From Kangiellaceae bacterium (GTDB taxonomy: Bacteria > Pseudomonadota > Gammaproteobacteria > Enterobacterales > Kangiellaceae): a stretch of DNA of 48,060 nt. Below the pieces are notes generated by a model that worked only from the letters and a program-made list of their open reading frames with translations, searched no databases and had not been told where the DNA came from. Location of the stretch: the NCBI GenBank assembly GCA_013373015.1, contig JABXIQ010000025.1, forward strand, positions 1-48,060, read 5' to 3'. This document shows positions 7,240-15,822 of this stretch, piece after piece (the stretch's first letter is position 1; each line of letters opens with the position of its first letter). Position numbers and translations under genes: made by a program.

Positions 7240-7767
7240 TTATTTGTTATCTGCAAGTTGCATTTCGGCACTCGATAACGCATACATAGTTGCATCGGCT
7301 GGATGAAAGCTTACTAACTGCTTGTTGAGTAATTGATATGTAACCGTCAAGGTGACGGACTCGCCCGAAGCTAATGTTATTGATTGTGTCGAAGCATTTT
7401 GTTCAGCGCAGTCATAATCATTCTGATTGGTAACTTGATAGTTAATGAGTGCGGCAGGATTCGGCATCGGCATAACATAGTCAGCTACTAACAGGGAGTC
7501 TCCATTATTGTGAAAGGTTTGATTGAGTGTAAGCTCAATTAATCCATCCTGTTGAAGTTGTTGAATGGTACTGGCAATAGGCATCAGCTTTTGCGGACGA
7601 CCAGCGTGAACACCGTAGACCAAGTAACCTGACTGTTCAAGTTGTTCATTTATTAACGAGGATTCGTTTGCAACAGCGAGGCTAGTGGCTAAATAGGTAA
7701 AAGTGCCTAATGCCAATAAAGCGACTTTGCTCAGTGTTAAGTTAATTTTTGATAGGTTGCCATTCAT
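7240..7767 (-). CDS. Exported protein with VIT-like segment
   Basis: The 175-residue product has a signal peptide (cleavage likely after AVA, residue 33). A stretch at about 70-112 (LIELTLNQTFHNNGDSLLVA, then VMPMPNPAAL) resembles the core of VIT domains, which read ITQTF-N--D-PLEA-Y-FPLP. The rest is beta-rich, and two cysteines are absent except Cys120. No MIDAS/VWA domain is attached, which is unusual for VIT proteins. The start is ATG 7767 because GGAG lies six bases upstream; the in-frame TTG at 7779 is less likely. It is co-directional with yceI, 183 bp downstream of it. Function unknown. Confidence 0.6.
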   Translation of the reverse strand: MNGNLSKINLTLSKVALLALGTFTYLATSLAVANESSLINEQLEQSGYLVYGVHAGRPQKLMPIASTIQQLQQDGLIELTLNQTFHNNGDSLLVADYVMPMPNPAALINYQVTNQNDYDCAEQNASTQSITLASGESVTLTVTYQLLNKQLVSFHPADATMYALSSAEMQLADNK

Positions 7768-7876
7768 GTGAAACTCCAAGTTGTTAAATGTTGTTATTAA
7801 GCGATGGAGTTATTACAACGAAACTTTATGATAATGGACTGACTGAATTGTGAGAGTTTGAGGAATAATGTGGCAG

Positions 7877-7925
7877 AAAAATGTCAGCCAAGGAAATATA
7901 ACTGAACAATACTATTTACTTGGCT
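7877..7925 (-). terminator. Possible reverse-strand terminator after the YceI gene
   Basis: AGCCAAG (7886-7892) and CTTGGCT (7919-7925) pair over 7 bp. Read on the reverse strand the hairpin is followed after four bases by five T (7877-7881). The 26-base loop lowers confidence. Confidence 0.4.
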
Positions 7926-7950
7926 AAATTTTTGATTGAGGGATAGGGGA

Positions 7951-8544
7951 TTATTGTTCGCTCGCTTCAGAGTTTACTTTTTTAAGATAAAAATCAAAGG
8001 TTACCGGTACCACAGTATCAATTGAGCGCAAGCCAGCAAGTTTTTGTAATTTTTCAATACCTTGGCTGAGTTTTAGAGCATCGGTTGATAGCAGAATGGG
8101 ATGGTAACTTGTCACTCTGAACATGTCTTCATTAGTTGCATCAATGGTTACACGGGCTTTTATAGTGCTGGTTATTCCGGCAAGGGTGATGGTTGCGCTA
8201 ATCTGTTCTGAATAAATCAAGGTATCTTCAACTATAAAGTCTAATTCGCCTTGGATTGTTGCAGTTGGGAACTTATTTGTTTGAAAAACATGCTCTTTGA
8301 GTCGTTGGTCACGAATGTCAATATGAGTATTGACGCTAGTCATATCAATTATTAGCTCAAAAGTTCCATCTTTATTTAGGCTGCCGCTAAAACTTTTGAA
8401 GTGATGATTTTCACCCACGCTATTGTTTTTAATACTGGTGAAATTGAGCTGAGATAGCTCTGTGTCTATAACCCAATTATTGGCCTGAGCACTCATGCTA
8501 ACTGCCAAAAGGAGTAGCAAAGTGGATAGTGGTTTGAATGACAT
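7951..8544 (-). CDS. YceI family periplasmic protein
   Basis: A 197-residue protein with a clear signal peptide (hydrophobic LLLLLAV core, cleavage after SAQA). It carries the YceI pattern: WVIDTELSQLNFTSIKN at the mature N-terminus, the FKSFSGSLNKDG strand pair, DQRLKEHVFQTNKFPTATI, and C-terminal strands typical of the lipocalin-like barrel. Family members bind polyisoprenoids or fatty acyl ligands in the periplasm; the ligand here is unknown. GGAG six bases upstream favours ATG 8544 over the in-frame TTG at 8556. It is divergent from the symporter gene. Confidence 0.85.
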   Translation of the reverse strand: MSFKPLSTLLLLLAVSMSAQANNWVIDTELSQLNFTSIKNNSVGENHHFKSFSGSLNKDGTFELIIDMTSVNTHIDIRDQRLKEHVFQTNKFPTATIQGELDFIVEDTLIYSEQISATITLAGITSTIKARVTIDATNEDMFRVTSYHPILLSTDALKLSQGIEKLQKLAGLRSIDTVVPVTFDFYLKKVNSEASEQ

Positions 8545-8670
8545 ATGAAGCTCCAAAAGTGTAATAGCCCGATTTTAGCAAAATTAGGTCAAGGCTGTGT
8601 GAAAATCTGATTGAAAATAAAACTGGCCTTTTAAGGGAAAAAAGATTAATTTTCAATTTTTATGGTCTTA

Positions 8671-8724
8671 GACAACTCATTTGGCCTTATATTTTCGATA
8701 ACGCTTTTCTTGTCTTGAGTTGTC
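8671..8724. promoter_or_regulatory. 9-bp inverted repeat, possible operator
   Basis: GACAACTCA (8671-8679) and TGAGTTGTC (8716-8724) form a perfect inverted repeat with a 36-bp spacer, in the gap between the divergent yceI-like and symporter genes. The right arm overlaps the proposed -35 element of the symporter promoter, which would suit a looping repressor; an RNA hairpin is the alternative. Confidence 0.4.
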
Positions 8725-8748
8725 CGTGGGTTATTTGACTGAGATAAA
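8720..8748 (+). promoter_or_regulatory. Possible promoter of the symporter gene
   Basis: TTGTCC (8720-8725) and GATAAA (8743-8748) are 17 bp apart and 27 bp before ATG 8776. The match to consensus is moderate. Confidence 0.35.
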
Positions 8749-8775
8749 TTCTCTAGATTGAGGGCTGACAAGGCA

Positions 8776-10155
8776 ATGAATGGTGTGGTGATTGGTGTTA
8801 CGCTATTTGTTATAGCACAATTTGCGGTGGGTTTATGGGCTTCTCGTAAACCTAAAAGTGAAACAGACTTTTTATTAGCTGGCAGAAAGCTAAGTCCTCG
8901 ATTGGCGGTCTTTACCATTTTCGCTACATGGTTTGGCGCTGAAACCTGTATCGGCTCTGCATCGTCGATTTATGAGAATGGCTTATCAGGAGGAACTGCC
9001 GATCCTTTTGGTTTTTCACTCTGTTTATTCTTTATGGGTTTTGTTTTTGCTATGCCGCTTTGGAAACGCAAGTTTGTGACGTTTGCCGACTTATTCCGTC
9101 AGCGCTTCTCACCCAGTATAGAAAAATTGGTAGTATTTATTTTAGTCCCTGCATCAATGCTTTGGGCGGCTGCGCAAATTCGTGCGTTTGGGCAAGTGCT
9201 ATCATCACTTTCAGGTTTACAGGTGGAGTACGCGATCACCATTGCTGCGAGTGTGGTCATCATCTACACCATGCTGGGTGGCTTATTGGCCGTGGCGGTT
9301 ACTGATGTGATCCAAGCTAGCTTTTTGATACTAGGTTTAGTGTTGTTGGGAGTATTTGTGTTTACCAGTGGCGATCCAAATGCCAGCCTAGCCAGCGTTG
9401 ACGCAGCTCGTTTCAGTTTTGTTTCTGAAGATTCTACACTTTTACAAAAGATTGAAGCTTGGGCTATTCCTATTTTTGGTTCAGTCTTAACTCAAGAATT
9501 AATTACTCGCGTATTGGCCTGTAGAAGCGCAGAAGAAGCACGCCGCTCGACCTTAACTGGCGCAAGCTTATATTTAGTAGTAGGTTTGATTCCAGTTTAC
9601 TTAGGTCTGGTGGGTTTGAATTTAATGCCAGATCTAGCTGACTCCGAACAATTACTACCGCAATTGGCTAAAACCTATTTACCTACGTTTTTGTATATTA
9701 TTTTTGCAGGCGCATTAATTTCAGCAATTCTCTCAACGGTTGATAGTGCTTTGTTGGCTTCTAGTTCATTGATTTCACACAATATTTTAGTGCCTTTTGA
9801 TAAAGACATGAGCGAGCGCAAAAAAGTGCTATTAGCGCGTGTAGGGATTGTGGTTTTAGGTAGCATAGCTTACTACTTGGCCTTGCATGCTGAAGGGGTT
9901 TATGACTTAGTGGTTACCGCCTCAGCCTTCGGCAGCGCTGGCGTGTTTGTGGTGGGAGTGTTTGGGCTCTTTACACGTTTCGGGGGGCAGTTAGCTGCTG
10001 GTCTTACTTTGATCATTGCTGCCACCGTTTGGATTTTGGGCGAGTTTGTGTTTGCTTGGTCAACACCATTCTTTATTTCATTATTAACAGCCTTTGCAAC
10101 CTACATTTTAATTGGCTTAATTGAAACACGTTGGTTACGAACATCAACAGCGTAA
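8776..10155 (+). CDS. Sodium:solute symporter family transporter
   Basis: A 459-residue integral membrane protein with about 12-13 hydrophobic segments, matching the SSS family. Recognisable pieces are the TM1-like VGLWASRK loop, the FLLAGRKLSP stretch, FATWFGAETCIGSASSIYENG, TMLGGLLAVAVTDVIQ and ALISAILSTVDSALLASSSL, where Na+-site Ser residues usually lie. It should couple Na+ entry to uptake of an organic solute; the substrate cannot be read from sequence. AAGG before ATG 8776 favours this start over TTG 8758. It stands alone between the YceI gene and miaB. Confidence 0.88.
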   Translation: MNGVVIGVTLFVIAQFAVGLWASRKPKSETDFLLAGRKLSPRLAVFTIFATWFGAETCIGSASSIYENGLSGGTADPFGFSLCLFFMGFVFAMPLWKRKFVTFADLFRQRFSPSIEKLVVFILVPASMLWAAAQIRAFGQVLSSLSGLQVEYAITIAASVVIIYTMLGGLLAVAVTDVIQASFLILGLVLLGVFVFTSGDPNASLASVDAARFSFVSEDSTLLQKIEAWAIPIFGSVLTQELITRVLACRSAEEARRSTLTGASLYLVVGLIPVYLGLVGLNLMPDLADSEQLLPQLAKTYLPTFLYIIFAGALISAILSTVDSALLASSSLISHNILVPFDKDMSERKKVLLARVGIVVLGSIAYYLALHAEGVYDLVVTASAFGSAGVFVVGVFGLFTRFGGQLAAGLTLIIAATVWILGEFVFAWSTPFFISLLTAFATYILIGLIETRWLRTSTA

Positions 10156-10182
10156 AAGTCTGTTATTTCAGAGGAAAATGTT

Positions 10183-10217
10183 AGCATCAATTGACTAAAT
10201 ATTAGCCAATTGATGCT
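10183..10217. repeat. Strong hairpin after the symporter gene
   Basis: AGCATCAATTG (10183-10193) pairs perfectly with CAATTGATGCT (10207-10217), and CTAA/TTAG inside extend the stem to a three-base loop. No T-run follows, so any termination would not be of the standard intrinsic type. It lies just upstream of the miaB promoter. Confidence 0.65.
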
Positions 10218-10237
10218 GGCTTCCCGTCTATTACTGG

Positions 10238-10246
10238 TGGTATAAT
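10238..10246 (+). promoter_or_regulatory. Extended -10 promoter of miaB
   Basis: TGG then a perfect TATAAT (10241-10246) gives an extended -10 element. No good -35 exists at 16-18 bp, as expected for this promoter class. Transcription from about 10253 gives a leader of about 60 nt to miaB. Confidence 0.6.
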
Positions 10247-10315
10247 TCGCGCCCTTTTTAGTAAATTTTGGGCATTTTTATGCTCAAAAGTATCAAAGCG
10301 GTAATAAAGTCGAGC

Positions 10316-11656
10316 ATGAGTAAAAAGTTATATATCAAAACTTGGGGTTGTCAGATGAATGAGTATGATTCGTCACGTATGTCGGATCTACTAAATAAAA
10401 CTCACGGTTTGGAAGCGGCTGCTACGCCAGAAGAAGCGGACGTTATTTTATTGAATACTTGCTCGATCCGCGAAAAAGCACAAGAGAAAGTCTTTTCGCA
10501 GTTAGGTCAATGGAAAAATCTCAAAGATAGCAAACCTGATCTTGTGATTGGGGTTGGTGGTTGTGTGGCTTCACAAGAGGGCGACTTTATTCGTCAAAGA
10601 GCGCCTTATGTTGATGTAATTTTTGGCCCTCAAACGCTGCACCGTTTACCTGAGATGATTAAAGAAGCTTCAGGTACGAAAAAAGCGGTGGTCGATATTA
10701 GCTTTCCAGAAATTGAAAAATTCGACCGTTTGCCAGAGCCCCGAGCTGAAGGACCAACAGCATTTGTTTCTGTGATGGAAGGCTGTTCAAAATATTGTTC
10801 GTTTTGTGTTGTGCCATACACTCGTGGTGAAGAAGTCAGTCGTCCGTTTGATGATGTCTTGGCTGAATGTGCTCAATTGGCTGCGCAGGGTGTTCGTGAA
10901 ATTAATTTGCTAGGGCAAAATGTTAATGCTTATCGTGGAACGACACATGAGGGGCATACTGCCGATTTAGCTGAGTTGATTACTTATGTTGCGGCAATTG
11001 ATGGTATTGATCGTATTCGTTATACCACGTCACATCCAGTTGAGTTTTCTGACCGTCTGATCCAAGTGTATGCCGAAGTACCAGAATTGGTGAGTCATTT
11101 ACACTTGCCAGTGCAGAGTGGTTCTGATCGAGTATTAGCGATGATGAAGCGCGGCCATACTGCATTAGAATATAAATCAAAAATTCGTCGTTTGCGTGAA
11201 ATCCGCCCTGATATTTCTATGTCATCAGATTTTATTATTGGTTTCCCAGGTGAGACCGATCAAGACTTTGAAGCTACTATGAATTTGATTGCTGATATTG
11301 GTTACGATCATTCATTTAGTTTTATTTATAGTGCTCGCCCTGGAACGCCTGCATCCGATTTAGTGGATGATACGCCAATGGAAGTGAAGAAACAGCGTTT
11401 ATCTATTTTGCAACAGCGTATTAACCAGCAAGCATTTTCTATCAGTCGTAATATGGTAGGAACTCAGCAAAAAATATTGGTAGAAGGCCCGTCGAAGAAA
11501 GATCCGATGGAGTTGCGTGGACGTACCGAAAATAACCGCATTGTGAATTTTGTTGGGCCTCATAGCTTGATTGGTAAGTTTGCCGAAGTGACTATCACTG
11601 ATGCTTTCCCCAACTCATTGCGTGGTGACTTTATTGCTGATGGTTTGGTGCACTAG
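10316..11656 (+). CDS. miaB: tRNA-2-methylthio-N6-isopentenyladenosine synthase MiaB
   Basis: A radical-SAM methylthiotransferase that turns i6A37 into ms2i6A37 in tRNAs reading UNN codons. The UPF0004 domain holds Cys12, Cys49 and Cys83 for one 4Fe-4S cluster. The radical-SAM motif CSKYCSFC gives Cys157, Cys161 and Cys164 for the other. A TRAM domain follows from about residue 380. I chose ATG 10316 ([13 protein letters not shown]) because it aligns with E. coli MiaB; in-frame starts at 10268 and 10280 would add non-conserved residues. It begins the miaB-ybeZ-ybeY-corC-lnt cluster. Confidence 0.97.
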   Translation: MSKKLYIKTWGCQMNEYDSSRMSDLLNKTHGLEAAATPEEADVILLNTCSIREKAQEKVFSQLGQWKNLKDSKPDLVIGVGGCVASQEGDFIRQRAPYVDVIFGPQTLHRLPEMIKEASGTKKAVVDISFPEIEKFDRLPEPRAEGPTAFVSVMEGCSKYCSFCVVPYTRGEEVSRPFDDVLAECAQLAAQGVREINLLGQNVNAYRGTTHEGHTADLAELITYVAAIDGIDRIRYTTSHPVEFSDRLIQVYAEVPELVSHLHLPVQSGSDRVLAMMKRGHTALEYKSKIRRLREIRPDISMSSDFIIGFPGETDQDFEATMNLIADIGYDHSFSFIYSARPGTPASDLVDDTPMEVKKQRLSILQQRINQQAFSISRNMVGTQQKILVEGPSKKDPMELRGRTENNRIVNFVGPHSLIGKFAEVTITDAFPNSLRGDFIADGLVH

Positions 11657-11662
11657 ACCAAA
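11644..11662 (+). repeat. 6-bp hairpin straddling the miaB stop codon
   Basis: TTTGGT (11644-11649) and ACCAAA (11657-11662) pair around a seven-base loop that contains the TAG stop. It could arise by chance, but it matches other stop-straddling hairpins in the window. Confidence 0.4.
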
Positions 11663-11688
11663 AAGCTTAACAATTAAAAGGATTAACA

Positions 11689-12702
11689 TTGGCTTCAGAA
11701 ACTACTCTTAGTAATCAAATTTTCGAGCTTTTACCAGCAGATAACGACCGCCTGTCGACGTTATGTGGTTATTTAGACGAGCATATCAAGCATATTGAAC
11801 GTCGTTTAGGAGTTGAAGTTAATATCAGAGCCAATCAAGTTAAGGTGATTGGTGAAGCTTTGAATGTGGCCGCAGCGCGACAGGTGTTAGAGAACATATA
11901 CCAACAGACTGGTAAAGCAAAAGTGATTGATAGCGCAGAAATTCATTTAGCCATTCAACAGGTTAATGCTGAGATGGAGTCTCTTGGGCAAAGCCCCAAA
12001 AATCAGGTTGCGGATGACGTTAAATTGGTGACTAAGCGTGGCTTAATTAAACCGCGTAGCCCAAATCAAAAACAATACATTCAAGCTATCCAGCATCATG
12101 ACATCAGCTTTGGTATTGGTCCTGCTGGTACTGGTAAAACCTATCTTGCAGTAGCAAGTGCGGTAGATGCTTGGGAAAAACAACAAATCAGACGTATTTT
12201 ATTGACCCGACCAGCGGTGGAAGCGGGTGAGCGTTTGGGCTTTTTGCCCGGCGATTTAGCGCAAAAAGTTGATCCTTATTTACGCCCTTTATATGACGCC
12301 TTGTATGAAATGTTTGGTTTTGACAAGGTTGCTAAGTTGATGGAGCGTAATGTTATTGAAGTTGCGCCATTGGCCTATATGCGTGGTCGAACCTTGAACG
12401 ATGCTTTTATCATTTTAGATGAAAGCCAAAACACCACGCCTGAGCAGATGAAGATGTTTTTGACACGGATAGGCTTTAATTCCAAAGCAGTGATCACTGG
12501 CGACATTACCCAAGTGGATTTGCCGCGTGGACAGCGTTCAGGTTTACGTCATGTGATAGATATTCTGCAAAATGTCGGTGGTATTAGTTTTACCTTTTTC
12601 CAGTCGGCCGATGTGGTACGGCATCCGGTGGTGCAGCGTATTGTGCAGGCCTATGAAGCTTTTGATAAAGAGCATGAGCAACGTCAGCAGGATAAGCGTT
12701 GA
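11689..12702 (+). CDS. ybeZ: PhoH-like ATPase YbeZ
   Basis: A 337-residue PhoH-family P-loop NTPase linked to ribosome and rRNA maturation with YbeY. The Walker A motif GPAGTGKT is at 144-151, and the Walker B segment [12 protein letters not shown] follows about 90 residues later. The N-terminal ~110 residues form the KH-like region of the family. The start is TTG 11689 with AAGGA at 11678-11682, spacing six. The TGA stop overlaps the ybeY ATG by one base, so the two proteins are probably translationally coupled, consistent with their known partnership. Confidence 0.94.
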   Translation: MASETTLSNQIFELLPADNDRLSTLCGYLDEHIKHIERRLGVEVNIRANQVKVIGEALNVAAARQVLENIYQQTGKAKVIDSAEIHLAIQQVNAEMESLGQSPKNQVADDVKLVTKRGLIKPRSPNQKQYIQAIQHHDISFGIGPAGTGKTYLAVASAVDAWEKQQIRRILLTRPAVEAGERLGFLPGDLAQKVDPYLRPLYDALYEMFGFDKVAKLMERNVIEVAPLAYMRGRTLNDAFIILDESQNTTPEQMKMFLTRIGFNSKAVITGDITQVDLPRGQRSGLRHVIDILQNVGGISFTFFQSADVVRHPVVQRIVQAYEAFDKEHEQRQQDKR

Positions 12703-13202
12703 TGGCAAATTGCATTATAGAGCTGCAATCAGCGCTAGAATCAGAGCATCTATTACCCAGCGAGCAACAGTTTTTGCAGTGGGTTAAATTGACTGTTCAG
12801 CATCATTACGATTTGGCGGGTGTTGATTTTCTGCCACAGCATGAATTGACCATTCGCATTGTTGAGCCAATGGAAAGTCAGCAACTCAATAATGATTATC
12901 GACAAAAAAACAAACCTACCAATGTATTGTCTTTTCCTTTTGAAATACCTGACGGATTTGCTCAGTTGGCGGGTTTGGATAAGGATATTCTCGGTGATTT
13001 GGTAATTTGTGCAGCAGTGGTTGAACAAGAAGCTGAGCAACAAAATAAACCACTGATGTCACATTGGGCGCATATGGTTATCCACGGATGCTTGCATTTA
13101 TTGGGTTACGATCATATAAATGAGCAAGAAGCACAAGAAATGGAGTCTTTAGAGATTGAGCTGTTAGCAATATTGGGTATTGATAACCCTTATATTTGTT
13201 AA
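12702..13202 (+). CDS. ybeY: Endoribonuclease YbeY
   Basis: YbeY is a metal-dependent RNase that takes part in 16S rRNA 3'-end maturation and ribosome quality control. The 166-residue product has the signature zinc-binding motif [11 protein letters not shown], giving three His ligands, and the upstream [10 protein letters not shown] segment. ATG 12702 overlaps the ybeZ stop by one base; an in-frame TTG at 12699 is less likely. Its position between ybeZ and corC is conserved in gammaproteobacteria. Confidence 0.95.
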   Translation: MANCIIELQSALESEHLLPSEQQFLQWVKLTVQHHYDLAGVDFLPQHELTIRIVEPMESQQLNNDYRQKNKPTNVLSFPFEIPDGFAQLAGLDKDILGDLVICAAVVEQEAEQQNKPLMSHWAHMVIHGCLHLLGYDHINEQEAQEMESLEIELLAILGIDNPYIC

Positions 13203-13257
13203 TGAAAGCTTTTCTAAAGATTTAGTATAGGCAAACAAGAGGCTAAAATAATCCGCT

Positions 13258-14112
13258 ATGAGCGACGACAAACCTCCGTCGAGAAGCTTTTTTCAAAAAC
13301 TACAGGACATATTTAGTTCTGAACCTCAAGATCGTCAGCAGCTGGTTGATGTATTACGCAGCGCTAAAGACGATGAACTTATCAAACCTGACTCTCTGGC
13401 TATGATGGAAGGTGTGCTACAAGTTGCAGAGATGCAGGTACGCGATATTATGATCCCGCGTTCGCAAGTGAGCGCTATCCATGAAGATACGCCAATCCAA
13501 GAGATCCTCAAATTTGTGATTGAAACGGGGCACTCTCGTTATCCTGTGTTTGGTGAAAATCGTGATGATATTGAGGGTATTTTGTTAGCAAAAGAGTTGT
13601 TAACCTATGCTTTTGAACATGATGGCGACACCGATCAATTTGATATTAAAGAAGTTTTACGGCCTGCCTATATTATTCCAGAAAGTAAACGCCTTGATGT
13701 GCTGTTGACAGAGTTTCGCTCTAACCGTAATCATATGGCGGTTGTAGTGGATGAGTATGGTTGTGTTTCAGGCTTAATTACTATTGAAGATGTGCTTGAG
13801 CAAATAGTCGGTGAGATTGAAGACGAATTTGATGTGGACGAAGAAGATACAAACATCAAGGCTCATACAAACGGTGAATACACCATTAAAGCACACACTG
13901 AAATTGCCGACTTCAACGAGCGTTTAGGTGCTGATTTTTCTGATGAAGAGTTTGATACCATTGGCGGTTTGATCGTCAATAAATTTGGTCATATGCCAGA
14001 GCGAGATGAATCCGTCGTATTTGGTAACTTTAAGTTTGTCGTTATTAGCGCTGATCAGCGGCGAGTTAATTTATTGCGTGTTGAGCCGATCAGTGTTGCA
14101 GAAGCAGAATAA
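13258..14112 (+). CDS. corC: CBS-domain protein CorC/YbeX
   Basis: A 284-residue soluble protein with a tandem CBS pair (about 64-190, including VRDIMIPRSQV and VSGLITIEDVLE) and a C-terminal CorC_HlyC domain (about 205-280, SDEEFDTIGGLI). E. coli YbeX/CorC was tied to Mg2+/Co2+ efflux and more recently to ribosome function. There is no transmembrane part, as in the E. coli protein. A weak ribosome-binding site suggests lower translation or coupling from upstream. It sits between ybeY and lnt in the conserved order. Confidence 0.93.
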   Translation: MSDDKPPSRSFFQKLQDIFSSEPQDRQQLVDVLRSAKDDELIKPDSLAMMEGVLQVAEMQVRDIMIPRSQVSAIHEDTPIQEILKFVIETGHSRYPVFGENRDDIEGILLAKELLTYAFEHDGDTDQFDIKEVLRPAYIIPESKRLDVLLTEFRSNRNHMAVVVDEYGCVSGLITIEDVLEQIVGEIEDEFDVDEEDTNIKAHTNGEYTIKAHTEIADFNERLGADFSDEEFDTIGGLIVNKFGHMPERDESVVFGNFKFVVISADQRRVNLLRVEPISVAEAE

Positions 14113-14136
14113 TCCATAATTAAACAATAAACCTTT

Positions 14137-15660
14137 ATGAAAAAAGTTCTTGCCAGCCCCCAAGGTTGGATAAGTTTTGTCATAGCACTGATTGTCGGTG
14201 CTTTTTATCCATTGGGCTTTGCTCCGTTAGAGTGGTGGCCAATAAGTATATTTTCAGTAGCGGCTTTATGGTGGTTGCTCAAAGACAAAACTCCTAAACA
14301 AGCCTTTTGGTTAGGCAGCTTTTACGGCTTGGGTTTGTTCGGAGTTGGTGTGTCGTGGGTGTATGTTTCGATCAATACCTTTGGCAATGCACCGCCTGTA
14401 CTGGCAGTTTTCCTGACCCTATTATTTGTTTTTATTCTGTCCTTATTTTTTGCCATTCTAGGTTGGTTACAAGCTAAATTTTTTAGCCGCTTCTCATTGA
14501 TCAGCCAAATCATTCTATTCAGTTTGAGTTGGTTAATGCTAGAGCTGGCTCGCGGCTCAGGATTTGTCAGTTTCCCATGGTTATATATGGGCTATACACA
14601 AACCTCAGGACCGCTGCTAGGCATTGCTACTTGGCTGGGCGTACATGGCTTGAGTTTGTTTTTGTTGATGTTAAGTTTGTTAGTAGCCGAATTTGTGATT
14701 GCCAGACAAGATAAAGCGAAACATTTGCTCAAGCTTACTGTGTTTTTAGCATTAGGCGTAATATTTAGTGCTTGGGGATTGCTGAATCAGCCTAGCAAAT
14801 CACAAACCCTAAATATTGCCTTAGTTCAACCCAACATTGATCAACACAAAAAGTGGGATAGACGCTTTTTTGCTGAAATTGTTAATGGTATGGCGCAGCA
14901 AACAGAAAATTATTGGGGTGCTGACTTGGTGGTGTGGCCGGAAGCTGCAATTCCTGCATTTGATAGCCAAGTAGATTTTATCCTGCAAGATTTGCAACAA
15001 AAAGCACTGGAGTCGCACAGCCAATTTATTACAGGTATTCCCATTGCCCAAGATCAAGAAACCTATTTCGCGGGTATTAAAATGCTGGGTCAACAGCAAG
15101 CGGAGTATCGCAAGCAACAATTGGTACCCTTTGGTGAGTATGTGCCGTTTGCTTCTGCATTGCGTGGCTTGATTGATTTCTTTGATTTACCCATGTCGAG
15201 TTTTAGTGCGGGTAGCTCACAGCAAATGCCGTTATCTACCGAAAAAGCAGACTTAATTCCTGCTATCTGCTACGAAATTGCCTTTTCAGGCTTGATCCAA
15301 GACTTAGCCAATAAAGCGGATAATCATAAATTCAAAGCTATTTTGACCATCAGTAATGATACTTGGTTTGGTAAATCCTGGGGGCCATTACAGCATTTCC
15401 AGATCGCTAAAATGCGTGCAATTGAAACAGGATTGCCAGTGATCCGTGGAACCAACAATGGCTTGACCGCCGTGATCAACCCTTTCGGACAAGTCCTTGA
15501 CCAAGAGCCGCGCTTTGAGAAAGCTGTCCTAGCTGGAGCCTTTCCTCTTTTTAACCGCCAAACCTGGTTCTTACAGTATGGTTATTGGACACTTTTCGGC
15601 TTGTCATTAGGGCTGTTAATACTTGCTTTTTTCTTGAGAAAATCTCCTACCGACCACTAA
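14137..15660 (+). CDS. lnt: Apolipoprotein N-acyltransferase
   Basis: Lnt adds the third acyl chain to the N-terminal Cys of lipoproteins in the inner membrane. The 507-residue protein has about seven N-terminal transmembrane segments, a periplasmic nitrilase domain from about 220 to 480 and a last membrane helix. The catalytic triad is visible: Glu269 (VVWPEA), Lys326 (YRKQQLVPFGEYVP) and Cys378 (AICYEIAF). It serves the lipoproteins encoded nearby (LptE, RlpA, the M48 protease). Confidence 0.96.
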   Translation: MKKVLASPQGWISFVIALIVGAFYPLGFAPLEWWPISIFSVAALWWLLKDKTPKQAFWLGSFYGLGLFGVGVSWVYVSINTFGNAPPVLAVFLTLLFVFILSLFFAILGWLQAKFFSRFSLISQIILFSLSWLMLELARGSGFVSFPWLYMGYTQTSGPLLGIATWLGVHGLSLFLLMLSLLVAEFVIARQDKAKHLLKLTVFLALGVIFSAWGLLNQPSKSQTLNIALVQPNIDQHKKWDRRFFAEIVNGMAQQTENYWGADLVVWPEAAIPAFDSQVDFILQDLQQKALESHSQFITGIPIAQDQETYFAGIKMLGQQQAEYRKQQLVPFGEYVPFASALRGLIDFFDLPMSSFSAGSSQQMPLSTEKADLIPAICYEIAFSGLIQDLANKADNHKFKAILTISNDTWFGKSWGPLQHFQIAKMRAIETGLPVIRGTNNGLTAVINPFGQVLDQEPRFEKAVLAGAFPLFNRQTWFLQYGYWTLFGLSLGLLILAFFLRKSPTDH

Positions 15661-15701
15661 GTAGCATTCGACAAGACAAATTATGATTAAATCCTTGTAT
15701 T

Positions 15702-15718
15702 TAGCGCTTTTGGCGCTA
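15702..15718 (+). repeat. Small hairpin between lnt and leuS
   Basis: TAGCGC (15702-15707) and GCGCTA (15713-15718) pair around five bases. No T-run follows. A consensus TTGACA lies at 15730-15735 with no good -10 at 17 bp, so the leuS promoter remains unplaced. Confidence 0.35.
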
Positions 15719-15822
15719 TCCTTAACGGTTTGACAGTAGAATTTAACCAAACCATTTAGCATGCTGGGTTAAGCACAATAAATGGTTATAAAAGACTAAC
15801 GATAATTTAGATTGTAACCGAC

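Noticed and set aside
15730-15758. TTGACA-based promoter for leuS
   Set aside because: The -35 is perfect, but the best hexamer at 17 bp is CATTTA; I could not place a convincing -10.
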